Source of the DNA: Zymoseptoria tritici IPO323
Taxonomy: Eukaryota > Ascomycota > Dothideomycetes > Mycosphaerellales > Mycosphaerellaceae
Reading direction: 5' to 3'
DNA: 64,000 nt
NCBI RefSeq assembly: GCF_000219625.1
Contig: NC_018218.1
Span: forward strand, 4,092,001-4,156,000
How positions within the stretch are numbered: the stretch's first letter is position 1; every line of letters starts with the position of its first letter. Made by a program: the position numbers and the translations under genes. Positions 1 through 9,992 of the stretch are shown here, in pieces. Under the pieces are notes generated by a model that was given only the letters and a program-made list of their open reading frames with translations, searched no databases and was not told the DNA's origin.

Positions 1-1
1 C

Positions 2-1195
2 ATGGACGTGGCTGCCGGCAAATCGAAGATTACAGCTTTCGACTCCCCCGCGTTCAAAGCACCATTGTACGGTCCATCGCCTATCGAAGCAGTCCGAAAG
101 GTCGCGTCGATGATCGACAATGCGAAGCTGCCCGTTCTATTCCTCGGACAGCGAGCCTCGAGCCAGATCGTGGTCGAAGCAGTTCGCGAGTTCCTCAAGC
201 AGCATCCGATCGCAGTTGTGGAGACGTTTCAAGCAGCCGGTGCAGTGCCGGAAGACCTCGCCGATCAGGTCTTTTTCGGACGAGTGGGCTTGTTCCGCAA
301 CCAGACCGGCGATCAAATACTGGCCAAGTCAGACTGTATCATTGCGCTTGGATACGATCCCACAGAGTACGATGCCAACTCGTGGAATCCGAGTAGCAAA
401 CTCAAGGTCGTCCACGTTGACTACACACCCTGCGACTATGGCGCATATTACAACCCTGAAGTCGAGCTTCTCGGATCTGTGCGAGAAAACATTCTGGCTC
501 TCAGCCGCGAGGTCAAGCAAGTCAACGATCCTGCGAAAGACCCGTTCTGCCAAGGTCTGCTGAAGGAGCTCCGAACACGGCAGCACGAAATCGAATCGAC
601 CACCAGCACCGGGCTAGTCCATCCTCTCCAGTTCATCGCAGCCTTGCAAAAGCGAGTCTCGAAAGACACGACAGTCACTTGCGACGTAGGAACAGTCTAC
701 ATCTACATGATGCGCCATTTCTATGCCTACGAACCTCGGAAACTGCTCTGCTCCAACGGCCAACAGACACTCGGCGTTGGCATGCCATGGGCCATCGCTG
801 CCTCCCTCACCCAAGATCCACCCTGCTCAGCCAAGGTGGTCTCTCTCAGTGGCGATGGCGGCTTCATGTTCTCCTCGCAAGAACTCAGCACCGCCGTCCA
901 ACAAGGCTGCAACATCACACACTTCATCTGGAACGATGAGGCGTACAATATGGTCGAGTTCCAGGAGGAAATGAAGTACGGCCGATCCAGTGGGATCAAC
1001 CTAGGCGGTGTAGATTTCGTCAAGTATGCAGAGAGTTTCGGTGGAAAGGGGTTCAGGATCAGCGATTCCTCGCAGATTGAGGAGGTCATGGAACAGGCAT
1101 TGGCGCATAAGGGGTTGAGTCTGGTGGATGTGAAAATTGATTACTCGCATGTCAAGGACCTGGCAGGTAACCTGATCAAGGATAGTGTTGGTTGA
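2..1195 (+). CDS. Catabolic-type acetolactate synthase (AlsS/BudB-like), 5' partial
   Basis: Thiamine-diphosphate enzyme expected to condense two pyruvates to 2-acetolactate. The visible 397 residues hold the central domain and the whole C-terminal TPP-binding domain. The TPP/Mg motif is seen as SGDGGFMFSS (about residues 283-292), followed by the ND pair at 311-312 and NMVEFQEEMKYGRSSG. The blocks FRNQTGDQ, GYDPTEYD and DFVKYAESFGGKG match the catabolic, FAD-independent AlsS type better than the mitochondrial biosynthetic Ilv2 type. The roughly 170-residue N-terminal pyrimidine domain is missing because the gene runs off the left edge, so the ATG at position 2 is an internal methionine. No intron interrupts the visible part. 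Such enzymes are common in bacteria and patchy in fungi, so acquisition by transfer is possible but not shown here. Confidence 0.85.
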   Translation: MDVAAGKSKITAFDSPAFKAPLYGPSPIEAVRKVASMIDNAKLPVLFLGQRASSQIVVEAVREFLKQHPIAVVETFQAAGAVPEDLADQVFFGRVGLFRNQTGDQILAKSDCIIALGYDPTEYDANSWNPSSKLKVVHVDYTPCDYGAYYNPEVELLGSVRENILALSREVKQVNDPAKDPFCQGLLKELRTRQHEIESTTSTGLVHPLQFIAALQKRVSKDTTVTCDVGTVYIYMMRHFYAYEPRKLLCSNGQQTLGVGMPWAIAASLTQDPPCSAKVVSLSGDGGFMFSSQELSTAVQQGCNITHFIWNDEAYNMVEFQEEMKYGRSSGINLGGVDFVKYAESFGGKGFRISDSSQIEEVMEQALAHKGLSLVDVKIDYSHVKDLAGNLIKDSVG

Positions 1196-1799
1196 AGATG
1201 GTCGAAGAAAAGTCATTAAGGGGCAAAAGGTAGATGATAACGGTATTATCTGGACCGATTGAAAATGTCACTCCTGTTTTTGCAGGATAACATTGGCGGG
1301 ACTACTGTACGCTTCTCTTGCTAATCTCTACCACTATTCAGCATTTCCTCACACCTGTACAGTAAACTTACTGACACTGCTATATGATTTGTCTGCCAAC
1401 TGACTTGTACACTTGACATCGGCCTGCTAATTTATCTGTACGCTTGTTAGCATGTCTCGTTATCTAATCTGCAAGGCAAAGTACACTCGAATGGTATGAC
1501 TCGTGTCTTACCTACACGACCACCTAACATGCCTCACACATTCTCCTTTCCAAGGCATGCCTGTCAACTCACATATACGGCTGAACGGTGTGTCGTCCTG
1601 TCTTACGGACGTCGACCTGACACCTCTCGCCAAGTTTACAGAGTAAGGAGCCTCCGAGTCTGCCCTCCAAGGAACGATTAACGAACATCGTGAGTGCGAT
1701 CGATCGTGATTCACGATCTACATAGTTATACATTTTCAGAGTCCACAAAGGCCTGCTATCCCTTCGCAGTCTAGCCCAATTGCTCTTCAATTCGTCACT
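1196..1799. other. Intergenic, convergent 3' ends
   Basis: Lies between the stop codons of the acetolactate synthase gene and the pirin gene. Somewhat T/A-richer than the flanking coding DNA, as expected for 3' UTRs. Only short chance ORFs; no gene, repeat or RNA recognised. Confidence 0.6.
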
Positions 1800-3236
1800 C
1801 TATCCCATAAGCGGCTTAGCAATCTCACTCTGCCATCCGTCCGCTCTTTCAAATCCATTGCTATGCGTCGAGAAGTCCATAAACGCCTGCCTGATCTCAA
1901 AGGGAGTCGTCATAACGAACGGTCCGTGCTGAACAATGTTCTGCTCCAGAGGCATGCCAGCTGCGACGATGATTCTAGCGGTCTCTTTCGCATCAGCCGG
2001 AACCTCTGCCACAACTTGATCGCCCTGCTGCTCGAAGACGGATATATGGTGCTGAGGGACTTCCTGTTTCGTGGCTCCGGTATTCCATGTTGTGCTGCCC
2101 TCGATAGTGTAGGCGTAGGCGTTCCATCCTGCCGGCAGAGACTGCACGAATCGTCCACCGGGCTGAATCTCGACGTCTAGAAGCCAGACGGGAGTGTAGG
2201 CAAGCTCCTGAACGCTGTCGACGCCATAGCTTCGTCCGCTGATGACTTTGACGGTAGTCTTTCCATCCTCAGACTTGGCAACTGGAATTTCGCTCGCTCT
2301 GAGATCCCGATATCTCGGCTCGCAGTCCTTCAACTGCTTCGGTAGATCGACCCAGATTTGGATGGCAACGCTATCCGTGCCGTCGCCTTTGTCGCGAGGC
2401 ATCTCTGCGTGCACTATGCCCCGGCCAGCAGTCATGAACTGCAAGTCGCCGACTTCAATGGCGCCTTTATTGCCGCTGAAGTCTTCATGATCGATAGACC
2501 CGCGAAGGACGCTATTATCAGAGGGTAAAGGGTCAGCTATGGCTCAGACAAGTAGGATTTCAGTGCAAACTCAGATCAAGCGCAATTTGAGAGACTATCT
2601 CACACTGCGCTGCAGACCTTACACCCTCCGTAGCACTCACAGGGTGATTGTCTCCATTCCTCTATGTGGATGGTCTGTGAAGCCGGCACCTGGTCCGACG
2701 CCTAAATTCAAGAGCGGAAGGTTCAGCAAAGTCTCGGGCACGCTTTGATTGTTGGGGCGGGAGTTGGGCTTCCAGCCCTGTGTATTATTCACTTACTCGC
2801 ATGGTCCTAAATGCCACAGAAAAAAGGGTTAGCGGTGATTTAGACAACAAGGCGACACAAATTTTAGGAGCCTTACCATCATCAAGAAGGGCGAGAGATG
2901 CCGAAGTCTCGGTGTGCCGACTGAGCGTCTGACTGTGGCTCCAGCTCCCTCAGGCTGCTCTCTCGCCTCGAACACCTTCTGGATGCCTCGAGGCTTGGGA
3001 GACGTGGCATTGAGAGAGGTGTCGTTCGGCGGGATGACCGGCAGACCGACAAAGGTGGATGCTGGTGCCATCTTGATCAAGCTTTGAGTTCCGTTGAGTT
3101 TGATGTTCTTCGATATGTTGTTGATTGTAGAGGGTCGCAGTAGTCCACGCATATACTCGAGGATGTGTTCTTGCTGGTAGATTGCCGTGGCTGCGAATGC
3201 GATGAGTGCTATTGAAATGGACAAGAGGAGTCTCAT
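1800..3236 (-). CDS. Pirin family protein (bicupin), four exons with a 10-nt microexon
   Basis: Pirins are metal-binding cupin proteins acting as transcription cofactors or quercetin-type dioxygenases. Exons by splice signals: 3236-2877, 2806-2797, 2701-2641 and 2511-1800, giving 380 aa. The join reads FLMM-DHASVGPGAG-FTDHPHRGMETI-TLVLRGSIDHEDF, which restores the canonical N-cupin with metal ligands in HPHRG and DHEDF; QFMTAGRGIVHAEMP follows. Each intron has GT/AG ends and all phases close. The second exon, GACCATGCGA, is only ten bases but is needed for DHAS. The N-terminus carries a hydrophobic stretch (residues 3-19) not expected in a nuclear pirin; a second in-frame ATG at 3071 (MAPAST) would remove it. 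Family assignment is firm; the true start is not. Confidence 0.88.
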
Positions 3237-3695
3237 CAGAATTTTGCGGTGTCTTTTAAAGACAGATTCCAGAGTGGTTTGTAACGGCCAGAAGGTGCTT
3301 GAACAGGAGAGAAAAGAGATCTTGCATTGGTCAAGCGCTCTGTGAGCCCTTCAATCATTAGCAAAGATTACTCGTCTTTATTCTCCGTTAGTGAATTAGT
3401 CGATCAATTACTTTTGTCTTCGGGCAGCTATAATTCAGCATAATTGGCTTCGTCCACGATGGGCTTTGGTGGATTTGTGGGCATTATTAGTTGAACCTCG
3501 GCCTGTATCCAAGCATGGTAGACATCCAATTCTTCCGTTGCCATCATCGTCAGGAAAGCTCGAAGGAGAGAGAGGGCAGGAGATCGCCGAATCAGCATCG
3601 AAAAAGGCCGTTCTTGATCTCAGCAAGCCAACGCCGGATTCTGCAGCATCGAACCAAATCACCTCATTCCATCTCACCAACACGGCGACGTTCCG
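3237..3695. other. Divergent promoter region, pirin / thioesterase
   Basis: 459 bp between the two start codons. No clear element picked out by eye. Small ORFs across 3435-3755 are shadows and have no family resemblance. Confidence 0.5.
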
Positions 3696-4241
3696 ATGGC
3701 CAAGCTCAATGATCAAGAGGCTGCAGAGCTGATGCAGGGCTTCATCGATTTTCATGCCTCTGCAATCGGAAAGTCCAATTACGACAGGCTGTTCTACGAG
3801 TCTCTCAAGGCCCGATCAGCAAGAGTCCAGGCTCCCGGCGTCCGAGCAAGCGCAGTGTTCGCCTTCAAAATACCTCCAACATATACCAATCAGCCCGAAG
3901 GGTCGGAAGTGCTCACGACTCATGGAGGTGCCATCGCAATGTTTTTCGACATGACGACTTCTCTGGCCATACTCGGATGCAACTTTCCCGGCTGGGAGTC
4001 CATGGGAGCGTCTCGAGATCTCAATGTGTCATATCTGAAGCCGCCCGTGGAGGGCGATGAGTGTTTGATCGAAGCGGAGGTGATTCAGATCGGAAAGCGG
4101 TTGGCGATGACGAGGGGCATCATGAAGAGGGAAAAGGACGGGGTGCTCCTGGCCATCTGTCAGCATCAGAAATACATGGCGAATAAACCGCATTACGATC
4201 CGACCAAGCACATCTCACACGGAAAGAAGGCGAAGCTTTGA
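3696..4241 (+). CDS. Hotdog-fold acyl-CoA thioesterase (PaaI/ACOT13-like)
   Basis: Single-exon 181-residue protein. The hotdog signature is visible as THGGAIAMFFDMTTSLAIL: the HGG turn at residues 76-78 and the helix acidic residue D85, where the PaaI/ACOT13 subfamily places its catalytic carboxylate. It is followed by the strand block GASRDLNVSYLKPPVEGDE and a C-terminal strand IGKRLAMTRGIM. Length is close to family members (about 140-180). No obvious targeting peptide. Likely hydrolyses fatty acyl- or aryl-CoA thioesters; the substrate cannot be read from sequence. It shares an upstream region with the divergent pirin gene and ends only 70 bp from the convergent Prp4 gene. Confidence 0.85.
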   Translation: MAKLNDQEAAELMQGFIDFHASAIGKSNYDRLFYESLKARSARVQAPGVRASAVFAFKIPPTYTNQPEGSEVLTTHGGAIAMFFDMTTSLAILGCNFPGWESMGASRDLNVSYLKPPVEGDECLIEAEVIQIGKRLAMTRGIMKREKDGVLLAICQHQKYMANKPHYDPTKHISHGKKAKL

Positions 4242-4311
4242 GGTGCCAGGCCGGCAAGCAGCGCGGCGCGGCCTGATTTTCAGCTTCAGCATCATAGAAT
4301 CGTAGAAGTAG

Positions 4312-6062
4312 CTAGAGTCCTTCCATGTCGTCTCTCGCCCAGAGCTTGACCGTTCGATCACGCCCACATGAAGCGATCCATTTCGAATCTGCCGTCGTAT
4401 CCACCGCTAGCACAGTTCCGTCGTGCCCGGTTAGGGACTTGCACAGAGCCCAGTCATCAGCAGAGAAAATGTTGACTGCCTTGTCAAAGCCAGCGCTCAC
4501 GATGAAAGTGCCACTCGTTTTCGGCTGCATCTCCTCATGCTCCGAGTCGCCATTCGTCATCTTGGTGTCGGCTTGAGACGCATTGCTAGAAAGAGGACCG
4601 TCCATGCCCTTGAACCACCTAAGGTCAGATACTCCACCGACGTGAGCTCCGATGCTGGCTGTCTCCCGAACAGCTCGGAGATCCCAGCATTTCGCGAAAC
4701 CATCTGCACTACCGGTCATCACCCGGTACCCATCGCTACTCCAATCAAGGGCATGGATGGGCTGAATGTGACTCTCAAGTAGCATGGCCGTTCGTCCCGT
4801 CCGTATATCCCAGATTCTGCCAATCGAATCGAGCCCCGCCGAGGCAACCAGGCTTCCATCCTCGTTGAAGCTGACGGTGTACACTTCTTTGCTGTGGCCT
4901 TCCTGAAGTAACAGTTCGGTCGTAGTGTTAACATCCCATAACCTCCAGGTTGTGTCGTAGCTCGCACTTGCCAGATACTTCCCTGAAGGATGAAATTCCG
5001 TTCGACAGACGCGAGCGCTATGTCCGCTGAGAGTCGCGATAGGAGTGTCTTGTGTCAGCGACCAGAGATGAATCTCGCCATCGGCAGCGGACGATGCCAA
5101 ATTTAGATGTTCCGGCGCAACAGTCGATGAAGGCAATGTAGCTGTTGGCATCCATGTGATGCCTCCGATCATGCCCTTGTGCCCTCGCAGTGTCATCTTC
5201 GTTTCCAAATTCGGGACATCCAGTAATTTCACGCTTCCTCCCCAATCTCCACAAGCCAGCATCTCTCCGTTTGGCGCGAATCGCACAATGCTCAGCGGCC
5301 GTTCACTTGCAATCTGACTGCCGAACAGCTCGACCTCTCCCAGCTTCTGTTTGATAGCTTTCCGATGTTTGACATGTGTGGCCACGGGTATCTGACTCTC
5401 GGCTTTCTGATGTGCAACGCGCTTCGCTGTCCGTGGAAGCGAATATCGTGCGATGTCCTTCCTCGCGGTCAACAATGCTTGACTGCCCTCAATGTAGAAT
5501 TCACCCTCCTCGTCGTCGTCATCAGACTCGTCGGCATCAGCCATAGACTCGTCCTCGCGCTGTCCATCACCGCCATCCTTCTCTCCCATCAATAGCTCTC
5601 GTAACCGGTCTCGTCTGTCCTCTTTTCGCTCGCCGAATAATGTGATGGGTTCGCCGCGTGCTCTCAGCTCCGTCCTTACTCGTAGATCGTCCGTCGGTAC
5701 AGCCAGTGCCGCAGCTCTTCGCTTTCGCGCAAACTCGTCGAATACAATCGCTGCATTTTGAGAAGGTCCGCCGCCAGAGGAAGGTAATTGGTAGTTGGTG
5801 TCGAGGGCTGCAGACTGTTCGTTAGACAATTCACCATAGCATGCTGCAATTGAAGACTTACGAATATTGTTGATGTCAATGCCCTGCTCAGCCTGCCGAT
5901 TGTACCGTCAGTATTAGTCCATCGCTCGGCGCATATCGCTCGTTCTGGCATGGCATGTGAATATCGGAACTCCGTAGTCAGGCGCATGTTGCTTACCTCG
6001 TTGGACTGTTGCTGCTGTGACTCTTCCTCCACGTACGCCTGCCGCGACGGATGTATAGACAT
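4312..6062 (-). CDS. PRP4: U4/U6 small nuclear ribonucleoprotein Prp4 (WD40)
   Basis: Core component of the U4/U6 di-snRNP and U4/U6.U5 tri-snRNP. Exons 6062-5997, 5892-5862 and 5807-4312 give 530 aa; phases close and the joins read QQQQSNE-AEQGIDINNI-PLDTNYQLPSS. The N-terminal SFM (splicing factor motif) region is seen as AVPTDDLRVRTELRARGEPITLFGE, typical of Prp4. An acidic spacer and a seven-bladed WD40 propeller follow (repeats with GH...WD such as GHKGMIGGITW, GHSARVCRTEF, GHSKEVYTVSF, GHDGTVLAVD). The first two exons are tiny (66 and 31 nt), so a single-ORF view would miss the real start and use a methionine inside intron 2. Divergent from the PP2C gene with about 250 bp between starts. 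Confidence 0.9.
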
Positions 6063-6312
6063 GTTGGCGACAATCGGGGATTGTGTGTTGAATGTGAGAT
6101 GGTCAAGAAATTCGTAGCTCGAGATGTGACGCGCGACGGCGCATTGAATCCTCGAAAGTTTATCGCTAGCTCCACCCAACTACGTACCACGTACCTTTCA
6201 ACAACCGAAAGAACGACCACCACACCACCACTTCACCATCTGCCATTGCTCAAACCCGCGTGATGCTGTTCACCGGCCTTGTCCTCGCCTACATTCTCAA
6301 CGAGGCTCTGCA

Positions 6313-7570
6313 ATGTCCGCTCCCCAGGTGCTCATGAAACGGAGCGCCAAGTTAATGTTGACAGCCTCGCGCCTCCCTCCGACCACCACTTCGCCCTCCA
6401 TGCCGCTCAAGCCACGTCGGTCTACATACTCCACCGCATCCGAGGCGCAGCCTTTCACATACCGTCTTGCAGCCGCATCGTCGCCAAAAACCGGGCCTGC
6501 GAGGCCACCGAAGCTGGGACGAGACTACTGGCAATATGCTTCCACGCATGTAAATCCCTCTCCGCCATATCTGCGGTCGACCAAGAAAGATTCGGGAGAA
6601 GATGCATTCTTCGCGACCACAATCGGCGGAAGCCCGCATCACGTTGCATTTGGATTGGCGGACGGTGTCGGTGGATGGCAAGAGTCAGGAGTAGACCCTT
6701 CGGTATACAGCCAAGCTCTCTGTGGTCTCATGGCTGGAACGGCGAACATACACGAAGGTACTGAGGAAGGAAAGCCTTGCAGAGCTCGAGAGCTCTTACA
6801 GACTGCGTACGATGCGGTCATGGCCAACCCTCGTATCCCCGCTGGCGGGTGTACTGCCAGTCTGGGAGTTGCAGACGCGACAGGTAATATTGAAACAGCA
6901 AAGTAGGTGGTCATATAATGTGAGCGTACCGCTGTGCGAACGCTGACCTGGAAACAGTCTTGGAGATTCAGGTTATTTGATTTTCGGCCCTGGAAGAGTG
7001 GCCCATCGATCGGTCGTTCAAACTCACGCATTTAATACCCCTTATCAGTTCTCAAAGGTACCAGCGAAGATGCAGGCCCAGTATGCGATTTTTGGAGGAT
7101 CTACACATTACAGCGAAACCCCAGCTCAGGCAGACGTATTCATTCACCAGCTCAAGCACGGCGATATAGTAATGTTCGCGACCGATGGCGTCTGGGATAA
7201 TCTGTCGGCGCAGGATACCCTGGCGATTGTCACGCGTGTCATGGAGGGTGGAGGATATTGGTCGAAGTCGAACAATGGTGCGGAGACCATGCTCAACGAT
7301 ACACTCATTCAAGCGTTACCACGGACGATTGACGACACAACCTCGCAAAACTACCTCCCAGGGATACTTGCTGCTGCGGTGATGCGTGAGGCCAAGATGG
7401 CTGGGTTGGACAGGCGACGGAACGGCCCTTTCGCGAAGGAGGTGAAGCAGTACTATCCAGACGAACCATGGGAAGGCGGAAAAGCGGACGACATTGCGGT
7501 GGTGGTTGCTGTTGCAGTTCAGGAGATGGATGGTGAGCCGGACACGAAGCCAATCAAAGCAAAGCTATGA
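6313..7570 (+). CDS. PTC7: PP2C-type Ser/Thr phosphatase, PTC7-like, probably mitochondrial
   Basis: Two exons, 6313-6902 and 6958-7570, joined at IETA-N-LGDSGY, give 400 aa; the 55-nt intron has GTAGGT and AAACAG ends and a CTGAC branch-like motif. PP2C metal-site motifs are visible: SGEDAFF, GLADGVGGW, GDSGYLIF, FATDGVWDN and the C-terminal KADDIAVVVAV. The spacing and the HLVFG-type short N-lobe fit the PTC7 subfamily, which in yeast acts on coenzyme Q biosynthesis in mitochondria. The N-terminus (MKRSAKLMLTASRL and later RRSTYSTAS) is basic, hydroxylated and poor in acid residues, as expected for a mitochondrial presequence. The substrate is inferred from the family only. Confidence 0.87.
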
Positions 7571-8239
7571 GGAATCGTATTTCGACATGTGCAAGACGCA
7601 CGATCGGTCACCGCATGATTTTGCACTGGGTGAACTCTGTGGTGTGCTCTCGGCGACGAACAGAGTTCAGGACATGTGAATGGGCTCGGCAGAACCTGGA
7701 GAGACTCTATCGCCGTGGTCTTGGAAACGTTCCTTGCGACGCGTGGTCGCACCAAAATGCGGTGCGTCCGTCAGACTCCACCCGCGTCGCACCGCCGCAC
7801 GCTACAGCGAAATCTCGGCCCCCCCAGCGAATGGACTGGTCGATTCGTGGCGAACTTCTAAAGACTCGTCGATTTTACTTCGCTATGCAAGGCCACTCGC
7901 AGCAGACCCCGCGCTGTGCAATATATGACGGCGTGTCATTGTGATCAATTTCATGATGTCCGGCAGTTGTGGGAGATTTGTGGCCCCGCATCGGCCGCTC
8001 CTGCGACACTCTATACGCGACGAGCACCGCATCTAGGCCGGGAGAGTGCAGACCAAGGGAGGAGACATATAACACTTGACATGCCAAACGGACGAGCACA
8101 TGAAGAGCTGTCGTCCCTCGTGATCTACCCGGTCCTCGATCGTTCCACCACATCATCGTCGTCCTGCCTTTGACTTTGGTACTTGAGGTGGATTGGTCCG
8201 AGGTCAGTCATTGACAACAGGAGCAGAAACTGACCTCTC
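7571..8239. other. Intergenic, 3' of PTC7 and promoter of esterase gene
   Basis: 669 bp between two genes on the plus strand. Contains overlapping short ORFs without family resemblance. No element identified by eye. Confidence 0.5.
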
Positions 8240-9992
8240 ATGGCGAGATCACTATTACTGGCATCGATGTTGCCACTGCTATCCTCCGCCCGAACACTCG
8301 ATTGCAGCATCTCCGCCTTTCAAGCCATCCTCCCATCCACCGCCACAGTCGTGTCCGCAAACTGGCAGGCCGACAATTCCACCTTCCAGGTTCCGAGCAG
8401 TAACGTCGCATATCCAGTCTCGCCAACGAATCTTCGAGCTCTGTGCGCGGTGGAAGTCAATGTCACGTCGAGTCTGACTTCGGCGTATGGCTTTGGACTT
8501 TTCTTGCCTCGGGAATGGAACACACGCTTCTTGGCGGTAGGAAATGGAGGGTTTGCGGGAGGTGTGAATTGGCTTGATATGGTGAGTATCTAGTACTCGA
8601 GAACCGGTGCGCAGGCGGTCAGCTAATCCTCCGTTAGGGCGCCGGAGTAGGGTACGGTTTCGCCGTGATGTCAACAGATACAGGGCACAGCTCTGTCTCC
8701 ACAGACGGAAGGTGGGCCCTGAACGAGGAATCAGTCAATGACTGGGGCTATCGCGCCATGCATGGCTCCGTGGTATTGGCGAAGGACATCGTCGAAGCGT
8801 ACTACAGCTCTCCGCCGGTGTTCAACTACTTCTCGGGATGCTCGACTGGTGGCCGGCAAGGCTTGAAGGAGGTTGAGCTGTACCCTGAGGACTTTGACGG
8901 TGTCCTAGCCGGTGCTCCTGCCTGGTGGACGAGCCATCTCCAACCTGTCAGTCAGCGCTAGTGTCGATCGTTGGACGAAATGCTAATCTTCTTGCGACGC
9001 AGTGGACGGTCAATATTGCGCTATACAACTTGCCGAACACGACTGCGGGACACATCCCGCGGAGTCTGTTCCCAGCCATCGAAGCTGAGGTCCTTCGACA
9101 GTGCGATGGAGCTGATGGACTCGTCGACAGCATCATCTCCAGTCCACGAGAATGTAACTTCTCATCTGAAGCACTTCTCTGCGGCTCAGATACTGTCAGC
9201 CAGACGCGTGCGGGTTGTCTCACGGCGCCACAGCTCGGAACACTCTCTCGGATCTATGCAGACTACTATGGTACCAATCACACATTCGTGCTCCCAGGTC
9301 TTGAGCTCGGTAGTGAAGCTCAATGGGAGGTTTTGTTGGGTGGCAATGAACCTGCTGGCCTAGGAACAGACTATGTTCGGTACTTTCTCCTGAAAGATCC
9401 GGATTGGGACTTCAACGACTACAACGACAGCATTGTGGACATCGCCGACAAGCTCCAGCCGGGTAATGCCACCGTCGGACTTGACCTCAGCGCTTTTCAC
9501 GCGAAGGGCGGGAAGCTGTTGCAGTACCACGGCATGGCGGATGCACTCATCCCGACCGGATCATCGAGTCTCTACTACACGGATGTCGCCAGAACGTTGC
9601 GACCGCGGGGAGTCGATCTGGACTCGTGGTATCGGCACTTCCTTGTCCCAGGTATGCAACATTGCTCAGGCACTCCAGCGGGAGTCGAAGCGCCGTGGTA
9701 CTTCGCCGGTGCGAACCAAGCAGGTCGACTCGGAACTGGAGTCAGTGGCGTTCCTGGCTTTAGAGATCCTGAGCACGATGCTTTGCTCGCGCTTATGGAG
9801 TGGACGGAGAAAGGCCAAGCCCCTGACCGCATTATCGCGACCAAGTGGAAGAGCGATGCGCTGCACGATGAGGTACTGAGGCAGAGACCGCTGTGCCCGT
9901 ATCCTCATACGGCCAAGTATGGCGGCAATGGTGATCCGGATCTGGCGGAGAGTTGGGCGTGCGACGGTTTGTTTGTCCTGCAGCAGCAATAG
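8240..9992 (+). CDS. Secreted tannase / feruloyl esterase family enzyme
   Basis: Exons 8240-8581, 8638-8946 and 9003-9992, all phase 0, give 546 aa. The N-terminus MARSLLLASMLPLLSSA is a signal peptide. The family's CS-D-HC arrangement is complete: C182-S183 in GCSTGGRQG (nucleophile), D397 in HGMADALIP and H437-C438 in MQHCSG, where the two cysteines form a disulfide tying Ser and His together. A DGADGLVD segment near residue 252 fits the calcium-binding loop of the lid domain. Multiple N-x-S/T sites support secretion. Members hydrolyse gallate or hydroxycinnamate esters of plant polymers; tannase versus feruloyl esterase cannot be separated here. Intact and probably functional. Confidence 0.9.
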
